The notes beneath the pieces were generated by a model, which had not been told where the DNA came from, searched no databases, and was given only the letters and a program-made list of their open reading frames with translations. Both the position numbers and the translations under genes were made by a program. Shown here piece by piece: positions 8,231-14,491 of a stretch of DNA of 17,632 nt; positions within the stretch are counted from its first letter, which is position 1, and the number at the start of each line of letters is the position of its first letter. The DNA is taken from NCBI GenBank assembly GCA_026193355.1, contig JAPHTL010000159.1:1-17632 (forward strand), read 5' to 3'. This stretch comes from Rhodospirillales bacterium. GTDB taxonomy: Bacteria; Pseudomonadota; Alphaproteobacteria; Rhodospirillales; JAPHTL01.

Positions 8231-9027
8231 GCAATATTCATCCCACAGCCATTATCGAGCCAGGGGCCGAAATCGGCGAAGGCGTCGTTATCGGCCCTTA
8301 TTGTTGTGTTGGCGGCAAGGTCAAGCTTGGCGATGGCGTTGAGCTGATTTCACACGTCGTCGTGGGCGGCCGCACCACTATTGGCGCGAACACGCGGGTT
8401 TTCCCTTTTGCATCCGTTGGCATGGCGCCGCAGGACATGAAGTACAAGGGTGAGGATTCAAGCCTTGAAATTGGATGCAACAACGTCATTCGTGAGCATG
8501 TGACGATCAACCCCGGCACCGAAGGGGGCGGAATGCTCACGCGGATCGGGAATAACTGCCTTTTGATGGCAAGCAGTCATGTTGGTCACGACTGCATGAT
8601 CGCCGACCATGTGATCCTTGTGAACAATGCAACGCTTGGTGGCCATGTGATCGTCGAGGATTGGGCCATTTTTGGGGGGCTTTCAGCGGTTCACCAGTTC
8701 GTTCGTATCGGGCGGCACGCAATGATCGGTGGGATGTCCGGGGTTGAAAGCGATGTTATTCCCTACGGATCCGTCGTTGGAAATCGCGCGCGCCTGTCGG
8801 GACTGAATCTCGTTGGCCTCAAGCGTCGTGGGGTATCACGCGATGTGATCCATGCCTTGCGGAACGCCTATCGCCTGCTTTTTGCGCAGGAAGGCACCTT
8901 GGCTGAACGTATTGAGGATGTAGCCAAAATGTTCGAAGACATCGAGCCTGTGATGGAGATCGTCGAATTCATTCGCGCCGATTCATCGCGTTCGATCTGC
9001 CAGCCGAATCTGGAGGATGCAGCCTAA
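8227..9027 (+). CDS. lpxA: Acyl-[ACP]-UDP-N-acetylglucosamine O-acyltransferase
   Basis: LpxA transfers a 3-hydroxyacyl chain from ACP to the 3-OH of UDP-GlcNAc, the first step of lipid A synthesis. Hexapeptide repeats begin almost at the N-terminus (IHPTAIIEPGAEIGEGVVIG) and run to about residue 190. The conserved HVGHDC segment carries the catalytic His, residue 121. AVHQFVRIGRHAMIGG and the GLNLVGLKRRG segment that opens the C-terminal helical domain are family hallmarks. Length is 266 residues. The start overlaps the fabZ stop (ATGA), and the 3' end overlaps the lpxI start by 11 bases. Acyl-chain length preference cannot be read reliably from the sequence alone. Confidence 0.97.
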   Translation: MSNIHPTAIIEPGAEIGEGVVIGPYCCVGGKVKLGDGVELISHVVVGGRTTIGANTRVFPFASVGMAPQDMKYKGEDSSLEIGCNNVIREHVTINPGTEGGGMLTRIGNNCLLMASSHVGHDCMIADHVILVNNATLGGHVIVEDWAIFGGLSAVHQFVRIGRHAMIGGMSGVESDVIPYGSVVGNRARLSGLNLVGLKRRGVSRDVIHALRNAYRLLFAQEGTLAERIEDVAKMFEDIEPVMEIVEFIRADSSRSICQPNLEDAA

Positions 9028-9850
9028 GCTAGGCATCGTCGCAGGCGGGGGCGATCTGCCGAAACGGCTGATCGCTGCTTGTCGTGCGTCTGATCGTGAA
9101 GTTTTCGTTCTTGCAATCCGTGACCAGGCGGATCCCGATACTGTAAACGATGTTCCGTGCGCCTGGGTTCGCCTTGGCGCTGCTGGCGAGGCAATCAGAA
9201 CGTTACGTGACAACGGGGTTCTGGAGGTTGTGCTTGCAGGCAACATACGCCGTCCGTCAATGTCGGAGCTGAGGCCTGATGCCAAAGCGCTCAAACTTTT
9301 CATGAAGGCAGGCGCCGCGTCGCTTGGCGATGACGGGTTGCTGTCTGTGCTTGTGAAGGATCTGGAGGAGAATGAGGGGTTCAAGGTTGTCGGTGCTGAG
9401 GACGTAATGGCCGAACTTCTTGCTGTTTCCGGCACCTATGGGCGTGTTGAACCGGATGGCGATGCCATGGCGGATATTCAAAAGGGAATTCGCATTGCGC
9501 GCGCCATCGGGGCGCTGGACATCGGGCAGGGCGCCATCGTTCAACAGGGCATTGTACTTGGTGTCGAGGCGATCGAGGGAACGGACGCCATGATTGATCG
9601 ATGCGCACAGTTAAGCCGAAGCGGTCCAGGCGGCGTGTTGGTAAAGGTAAGCAAGCCGGGGCAGGAAAGGCGTGCGGACTTGCCGACAATAGGCGTGGAG
9701 ACCGTCAGGAATGCGGCCAAATCCGGCCTGCGCGGCATAGCCATAGAAGCCGGTGGTGCGCTTGTTGTTGGTCGCGATCAGGTGATTGCCGCAGCTGACG
9801 AAACAGGATTGTTTGTCGTTGGCGTTGATATAACGGACAAAAGAGCGTGA
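9017..9850 (+). CDS. lpxI: UDP-2,3-diacylglucosamine pyrophosphatase LpxI
   Basis: LpxI hydrolyses UDP-2,3-diacylglucosamine to lipid X and UMP. In alphaproteobacteria it replaces the unrelated LpxH of enterobacteria. The 277-residue protein begins with KLGIVAGGGDLP, a family hallmark. It also contains VLAGNIRRPS, the central AIGALDIGQGAIVQQGIVLGVE run in the middle, and a C-terminal segment (LPTIGVETVRNAAKSGL then GIAIEAGGALVV) typical of DUF1009/LpxI. The position between lpxA and lpxB supports the role. The start is odd: GGAGG directly abuts the ATG with no spacer. No better in-frame start exists because the conserved motif begins at residue 4, so translation probably depends on coupling with lpxA, whose stop lies 8 bases inside this gene. 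Confidence 0.95.
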   Translation: MQPKLGIVAGGGDLPKRLIAACRASDREVFVLAIRDQADPDTVNDVPCAWVRLGAAGEAIRTLRDNGVLEVVLAGNIRRPSMSELRPDAKALKLFMKAGAASLGDDGLLSVLVKDLEENEGFKVVGAEDVMAELLAVSGTYGRVEPDGDAMADIQKGIRIARAIGALDIGQGAIVQQGIVLGVEAIEGTDAMIDRCAQLSRSGPGGVLVKVSKPGQERRADLPTIGVETVRNAAKSGLRGIAIEAGGALVVGRDQVIAAADETGLFVVGVDITDKRA

Positions 9851-9853
9851 CGG

Positions 9854-11041
9854 GTGAGTAACGATCCGCTTGTCATCTTTCTGATCGCCGGTGAACCGTC
9901 GGGCGATGCAATAGGTGGGCGGTTGATGGCTGAAATGAAGGCGCTGACCGGCGGCCGCATCAGGTTTGCAGGCGTCGGTGGCGCGGCCATGCATCGTGAA
10001 GGACTGGAAAGTATCTTTCCGATGTCTGACCTTTCGATCATGGGGTTGGTCGAAATTGTTCCCCATATCCCGAAACTGCTTCGGCGAATCAACGATACGG
10101 TCGAAAAGGTCAAGGAAGTCCGACCGGACGCACTGGTGACGATCGATGCCCCGGCGTTTAATTTCAAGGTTGCCCGCCGGCTGAAGGGGCAGGGTGTGCC
10201 ACTCATTCACTATGTTGCGCCGACGGTCTGGGCGTGGCGACCGGGCAGGGCGCGAAAGATCGCACGGTTCCTTGATCACCTTTTGGTTCTGCTTCCTTTT
10301 GAGCCGCCATACTTCGAGCGTGAGGGGCTGGCATGTACGTTCATCGGCCATCCGGTCATTGAAAGTGGTGCTGATGGTGGTGATGGGAAGTCATTCAGAC
10401 GCAAATACCAGATCCCGGATGAGGCGCCTCTCCTGTGCCTTTTGCCAGGAAGCAGATTCAGCGAAATCAGTAAATTACTGCCTGTTTTTAAGCTGACGGT
10501 TGATGAGTTGGGGCGGAGGCACCCAAGGCTCAGGGTTGTCGTGCCAACCGTGGATCATGTTGCCGACGCTATCAGGAATGAAATCAATTTGTGGCCTGTT
10601 CCTGCCATGATCATTGAGGGCACCAAAGATAAGTATGACGCTTTTGCCGCCGCCGACGTTGCGCTTGCGGCTTCAGGCACCGTGGCAATGGAACTTGCGA
10701 TGGCTGGAACGCCAACCGTTATTGCCTATAAGGTCAGCAGACTGAGCGCATTTCTGGCCCGTCGGCTCGTTCGCGTTTCCCATGTGAACTTGCTTAACAT
10801 TCTGTTGGGGCGGGAAGTCGTTCCAGAGCATCTTCAGGAAAGGTGCAATCCCGCTACGCTCGCCAATGCCGTTTCCAGGTTGCTCGACGATCCTGATGCG
10901 CGTACGGCGCAGAAGGCTGCCGCGCTGGAGGGCATGGAGATGATTGGCCTTGGCGGTCCTTCGCCGAGCCACAGGGCCGCCGAGACTATTTTGAAGATTG
11001 TCGAAAAACACCGCCTATCCGGGCTAACCAAAAAGGATTGA
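9854..11041 (+). CDS. lpxB: Lipid-A-disaccharide synthase
   Basis: LpxB is a GT19 glycosyltransferase that joins UDP-2,3-diacylglucosamine and lipid X (the LpxI product) into the tetraacyl disaccharide, acting peripherally at the inner membrane. Hallmarks are the N-terminal IAGEPSGDAIGGRLM, FAGVGGAAM, SDLSIMGLVEI, TIDAPAFNFKVA, the HYVAPTVWAWRPGRA block, the LLPGSR motif and the C-terminal nucleotide-sugar site ALAASGTVAMELA with GTPTVIAYKV. Length is 395 residues. The start is GTG, 3 nt after the lpxI stop, with only a weak upstream purine stretch. The end sits just before the gloA start, and the gloA ribosome site lies in its last codons. Confidence 0.97.
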   Translation: MSNDPLVIFLIAGEPSGDAIGGRLMAEMKALTGGRIRFAGVGGAAMHREGLESIFPMSDLSIMGLVEIVPHIPKLLRRINDTVEKVKEVRPDALVTIDAPAFNFKVARRLKGQGVPLIHYVAPTVWAWRPGRARKIARFLDHLLVLLPFEPPYFEREGLACTFIGHPVIESGADGGDGKSFRRKYQIPDEAPLLCLLPGSRFSEISKLLPVFKLTVDELGRRHPRLRVVVPTVDHVADAIRNEINLWPVPAMIIEGTKDKYDAFAAADVALAASGTVAMELAMAGTPTVIAYKVSRLSAFLARRLVRVSHVNLLNILLGREVVPEHLQERCNPATLANAVSRLLDDPDARTAQKAAALEGMEMIGLGGPSPSHRAAETILKIVEKHRLSGLTKKD

Positions 11042-11043
11042 CT

Positions 11044-11457
11044 ATGGCTACGGACGAAAAGCAGTTCCGCCTTCTTCATACGATGATCCGCGTGCTGGAT
11101 CTTGATAAATCGATTGATTTCTATACACGCCTGCTGGGTATGAAGGTTTTGCGGCGCAGTGACTATCCTGAAGGAAAATTCACCAACGTTTTTGTCGGCT
11201 ACGGAGACGAACGCACCGAGGCGGTGATTGAGTTGACCCATAACTGGGAACAGGCGGATCCCTACGTACAGGGGACCGGGTTTGGCCATTTGGCGCTTGG
11301 TGTACCGGATATCTACAAGACCTGTGAGGCGCTTGAAAAGGAGGGGGTGAGCATTCCCCGTCCGCCTGGTCCGATGAAACACGGAACGACGGTCATCGCC
11401 TTCATCGTTGATCCGGATGGCTACAAGATTGAATTGATAGAACGCAAGCCGGGATAA
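11044..11457 (+). CDS. gloA: Lactoylglutathione lyase (glyoxalase I), VOC superfamily
   Basis: Glyoxalase I isomerises the hemithioacetal of methylglyoxal and glutathione to S-lactoylglutathione, a cytosolic detoxification step. The 137-residue protein shows both VOC half-domains (LLHTMIRVLDLDKSIDFYTR, and GFGHLALGV). All four expected metal ligands are present: His12, Glu63, His82 and Glu130. SIPRPPGPMKHG and DPDGYKIELIE are typical of the glyoxalase I branch. The start is ATG 11044 with AAGGA 6 nt upstream; an in-frame TTG at 11038 is less likely. It is the last gene of the envelope run, 2 nt after lpxB. It has no obvious metabolic link to lipid A, so it may simply share the transcript. Confidence 0.93.
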   Translation: MATDEKQFRLLHTMIRVLDLDKSIDFYTRLLGMKVLRRSDYPEGKFTNVFVGYGDERTEAVIELTHNWEQADPYVQGTGFGHLALGVPDIYKTCEALEKEGVSIPRPPGPMKHGTTVIAFIVDPDGYKIELIERKPG

Positions 11458-11460
11458 AAA

Positions 11461-11500
11461 ACGAACGGCGTGGGCTGTCAAAGCCCACGCCGTTGTTCGT
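11461..11500. terminator. Intrinsic terminator between convergent gloA and gltA, strongest for gltA
   Basis: The left arm ACGAACGGCGTGGGC (11461-11475) and right arm GCCCACGCCGTT (11483-11494) plus CGT (11498-11500) pair around a 7-nt loop, with a 3-nt bulge (GTT) in the right arm. On the minus strand the hairpin is followed by six U (A run at 11456-11461), so it is a good rho-independent terminator for gltA. On the plus strand the following GTTGTTCGTTCT is only moderately U-rich, but the same stem can still end the gloA transcript. Confidence 0.88.
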
Positions 11501-11514
11501 TCTAAGGAAGTTCC

Positions 11515-12846
11515 TCAGCCCTGTGACTTGCTGCCACGCTTGTGTAGCGGGATGTAGCGGCGCTGCGTCTCACCCGTGTAAAGCTGGCGGGGACGCCCGA
11601 TTTTCTGCATCGGGTCTTCGATCATCTCGTTCCACTGCGCAACCCAGCCAACGGTTCGCGCGACGGCGAAGAGAACCGTAAACATGGTTGTCGGGATACC
11701 CATGGCCCTGAAGATGATACCCGAATAGAAGTCAACATTCGGATAGAGCTTCTTCTGGACGAAATAATCGTCCTCAAGGGCGATTTTTTCCAGTTCCATG
11801 GCGAGGTCGAGGAGGGGCTCGTTCTTGATGCCCAGTTCATCGAGCACCTCGTGGCAGGTCTTCTGCATGACTGTCGCACGGGGGTCATAGTTCTTGTACA
11901 CCCGGTGGCCGAAGCCCATCAGGCGGAAGGGGTCGTCCTTGTCCTTCGCCTTTTTGATGAATTCGGGGATGTTCTTCTTATCGCCGATCTCTTCAAGCAT
12001 GTTAAGGACGGCTTCATTGGCGCCGCCATGCGCGGGCCCCCAAAGAGAAGCGATACCGGCCGCGATACATGCGAACGGGTTGGCGCCCGATGATCCGGCC
12101 AGACGAACCGTCGAAGTCGATGCATTCTGCTCATGGTCCGCATGAAGTATAAGGATACGGTCCATCGCACGGGCAAGAACTGGATTGACCTTGTAGGGTT
12201 CGCACGGCGTGGCGAACATCATATGCAGGAAATTTTCTGAAAATGTCAGATCGTTCCGCGGATAGATGAAAGGCTGGCCGAGAGAGTATTTGTAAGCGCT
12301 GGTGGCGATCGTCGGCATCTTGGCGATCATCCGGTACGAAGCGATCATGCGCGCCTGGGGATCGTTGATATCAAGGCTGTCATGATAGAACGCCGACAGT
12401 GCGCCGACAACGCCGACCATAACGGCCATCGGGTGCGAATCGCGACGGAAGCCACGGAAGAAATAGTTAATCTGTTCGTGCAGCATCGTGTGGTAAGTGA
12501 TTGATGAGACGAATTTTTCTTTTTGTTCTGCTGTTGGGAGCTCTCCATAAAGCAGGAGGTAACAGACCTCCATGAAGTCGGAATGCTCGGCCAGCTTGTC
12601 GATGGCGTAACCCCTGTGGAGCAGGACGCCCTCATCGCCATCAATGAAGGTGATGTCCGACTGGCAGCTTCCGGTCGAGGTGAATCCGGGATCGTAGGTG
12701 AAGCACCCGGTTTCGGCGTAAAGCTTGCGAATATCGATGACATCTGGTCCCGTCGAACCGGAAATAACCGGCAATTCGTAACTTTTGCCGTTCCTGTTGT
12801 CGGTTAGTGTAAAGCTTGCGCCACTGTTTTCCTTGTTGCTTGCCAT
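11515..12846 (-). CDS. gltA: Citrate synthase, type II (hexameric, Gram-negative type)
   Basis: Citrate synthase condenses acetyl-CoA and oxaloacetate at the entry of the TCA cycle. The 443-residue protein has the N-terminal extension and small beta domain of the Gram-negative type (TGCFTYDPGFTSTGSCQSDI). The catalytic residues are visible: His273 in WGPAHGGANEA, His314 in the family signature GFGHRVYKNYDPR, and Asp372 in VDFYSG. LHADHEQNASTST is also diagnostic. The start ATG has GGGAAGG 5 nt upstream (12852-12858 on the plus strand). It lies 100 bp downstream of gltX on the same strand and ends in the shared terminator. In Gram-negative enzymes of this type NADH is often an allosteric inhibitor, but I cannot confirm that here. 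Confidence 0.97.
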   Translation of the reverse strand: MASNKENSGASFTLTDNRNGKSYELPVISGSTGPDVIDIRKLYAETGCFTYDPGFTSTGSCQSDITFIDGDEGVLLHRGYAIDKLAEHSDFMEVCYLLLYGELPTAEQKEKFVSSITYHTMLHEQINYFFRGFRRDSHPMAVMVGVVGALSAFYHDSLDINDPQARMIASYRMIAKMPTIATSAYKYSLGQPFIYPRNDLTFSENFLHMMFATPCEPYKVNPVLARAMDRILILHADHEQNASTSTVRLAGSSGANPFACIAAGIASLWGPAHGGANEAVLNMLEEIGDKKNIPEFIKKAKDKDDPFRLMGFGHRVYKNYDPRATVMQKTCHEVLDELGIKNEPLLDLAMELEKIALEDDYFVQKKLYPNVDFYSGIIFRAMGIPTTMFTVLFAVARTVGWVAQWNEMIEDPMQKIGRPRQLYTGETQRRYIPLHKRGSKSQG

Positions 12847-12946
12847 GGTGACCTTCCCAAGTTATCAGAGGGCAGTTCGGTTGTTTTCTGCCACGGGTTT
12901 AAACTCGAATTTCTGTCCATCTTTCGATGGTGAAAGACTTGCGGTA

Positions 12947-14371
12947 CTAGTTTGCTGACGGCGATGCCCTTCCAGAGATCGCGTCACTCAATCTGCCTAG
13001 CGATTCTTCCTTGCCCAGGGTCGCCATGACCTCAAAAATACCCGGCGAAACGTTTGAGCCCGTCAGCGCAGCACGAAGAGGCTGCGCGATGTTGCCGAGT
13101 TTAAGATCGCTCTTTTCTGCATACTCCCTGACGGCGGCATCAATTGTTTGGTCCGTCCACTCGTTCAACGCCTCAAGATGGGGCGCCAACGAGGCGATGT
13201 GCTTGCCTCCCTCGCCATCAAGGAGTTTAGCCGCCTTGTCATTGATCGGTATAGGGCGATTTCTGGTGTAGAATTCGCCACTTTCAGCCAACTCAACGAT
13301 GGTCCTGGCGCGTCCCTTCAGGCCATCCATGCCGGAAAGCAGCCGGGTTTCCGCCTGATCCGACAAGGCGTCGCCCAGTCTGTCCTTCAACAACGGCATG
13401 GCGAGATCGACCAACCGTCTGTCCGATGCCTCACGGATATAGTGGGCGTTAAGGTGCAACAGCTTGTCCGCATCAAAACGCGCAGCCGAGCGTCCGACGT
13501 CCTTGATATCGAACCATTCCAGAGCCTGTTCACGCGAAATGATTTCGTCGTCGCCGTGGCTCCACCCAAGCCGCAGCAGATAATTGCAGATCGCTTCGGG
13601 GAGAAAACCCATTTCCTCGTAGGCTTCGACCCCCAGTGCGCCATGACGCTTGGAAAGCTTCTTTCCGTCGGCCCCATGCATCAACGGCATATGGGCGAAG
13701 GCGGGAATGTCCCAGCCAAAAGCATCGTAAAGCTGGATCTGGCGGAAGGTGTTCGTCAGGTGATCGTCGCCACGAATGACGTGGGTCACGCCCATGTCGT
13801 GATCGTCAACAACGACGGCCAGCATGTACGTCGGTGTTCCATCCGCGCGGAGGAGAACGAAATCGTCGATCTCACTATTCTTGACGCGAACATCGCCCTG
13901 AATCATGTCGGCGACGACGGTATCGCCATCCACAGGTGTTTTCAGACGAACGACAGGGCGGATATCCTTGGGGGCTTCTGACGGATCACGGTCACGCCAG
14001 CGCCCATCGTAAAGTGCTGTCCGCCCTTCCTTACGCGCGGTTTCCCGCATTTCCTCAAGTTCTTCGGGTGAGCAAAAGCAATGGTAGGCCTTGCCCTGTT
14101 CGACGAGTTGATTCGCAACCTCGGCATGGTGATTCGCGCCTTCAAACTGCGAGACAATATCGCCGTCCCAGTCCAGACCAAGCCATTTCATACCCTTTAT
14201 GATCGCATCAACGGCGTCCTGATTTGATCGCGCCCTGTCCGTATCTTCAATCCGAAGATGGAACTTCCCCCCCAGTCGGCGTGCGTAGAGCCAATTGAAC
14301 AGGGCAGTGCGCGCACCGCCGATGTGCAAAAATCCGGTCGGGGAAGGAGCAAAACGGGTTATGACAGTCAT
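12947..14371 (-). CDS. gltX: Glutamate--tRNA ligase
   Basis: This class I aminoacyl-tRNA synthetase charges tRNA-Glu with glutamate in the cytosol. The HIGH-type motif is HIGG at residues 16-19 in RFAPSPTGFLHIGGARTALFNWL. The KMSKS equivalent is KLSKR at 238-242 in GADGKKLSKRHGA. YHCFCSPEELEEMR and YMLAVVVDDHDMGVTHVIRGDDH are family segments; the C-terminal third is the helical anticodon-binding domain. Length is 474 residues. Many alphaproteobacteria carry two GltX paralogues and make Gln-tRNA by amidation, so this copy may be non-discriminating; the window cannot settle that. The ribosome site is weak, and an inverted repeat (14376-14390) lies just upstream of the start. gltA follows on the same strand. 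Confidence 0.96.
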   Translation of the reverse strand: MTVITRFAPSPTGFLHIGGARTALFNWLYARRLGGKFHLRIEDTDRARSNQDAVDAIIKGMKWLGLDWDGDIVSQFEGANHHAEVANQLVEQGKAYHCFCSPEELEEMRETARKEGRTALYDGRWRDRDPSEAPKDIRPVVRLKTPVDGDTVVADMIQGDVRVKNSEIDDFVLLRADGTPTYMLAVVVDDHDMGVTHVIRGDDHLTNTFRQIQLYDAFGWDIPAFAHMPLMHGADGKKLSKRHGALGVEAYEEMGFLPEAICNYLLRLGWSHGDDEIISREQALEWFDIKDVGRSAARFDADKLLHLNAHYIREASDRRLVDLAMPLLKDRLGDALSDQAETRLLSGMDGLKGRARTIVELAESGEFYTRNRPIPINDKAAKLLDGEGGKHIASLAPHLEALNEWTDQTIDAAVREYAEKSDLKLGNIAQPLRAALTGSNVSPGIFEVMATLGKEESLGRLSDAISGRASPSAN

Positions 14372-14375
14372 AAAG

Positions 14376-14390
14376 TTCGGTAATTCCGAA
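14376..14390. repeat. Small inverted repeat upstream of gltX (TTCGG-N5-CCGAA)
   Basis: Perfect 5-bp arms with a 5-bp AT-rich centre end 4 nt before the gltX start codon, where a Shine-Dalgarno would be expected. It could be a protein-binding site or an RNA hairpin that lowers initiation, or simply chance. Confidence 0.35.
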
Positions 14391-14400
14391 TGGAAACAAG

Positions 14401-14424
14401 GGTTAACACCGGCTGAGGTTTACC
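14401..14424. repeat. Imperfect inverted repeat in the gltX/comEC divergent region (GGTTAAC-N10-GTTTACC)
   Basis: The arms are 7 bp with one mismatch and a 10-bp spacer, close to operator-like geometry. It lies between the divergent genes gltX and comEC, where regulator sites are expected. No family can be assigned from sequence. Confidence 0.35.
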
Positions 14425-14475
14425 ATAATTGCTTAGCGTGTGCAGCAAATCCTTTCGGATATATTGTCGCTGGAT

Positions 14476-14483
14476 GGGGGGGG
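14476..14483 (+). promoter_or_regulatory. Ribosome binding site of comEC: run of eight G
   Basis: A G8 run lies 8 nt before GTG 14492, a usual spacing, and supports that start. Upstream in-frame candidates (ATG 14474, TTG 14429) have no ribosome site. A TATATT at 14460-14465 resembles a -10 box, but no good -35 sits at the right distance. Confidence 0.5.
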
Positions 14484-14491
14484 ACGTTGTT

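Noticed and set aside
9611..10351. A 246-codon minus-strand open frame across lpxI and lpxB
   Set aside because: Both plus-strand genes are intact and recognised, and the antisense product is basic and low in hydrophobic residues with no motif.
12917..12930. A hairpin CCATC-TTTC-GATGG between gltX and gltA as a terminator
   Set aside because: The stem is only 5 bp and no U run follows on the minus strand, so it is too weak to call as a terminator; it may be chance.
13148..13981. A 277-codon plus-strand open frame antisense to gltX
   Set aside because: gltX has both synthetase motifs and normal length on the other strand; the plus-strand product has no recognisable motif.
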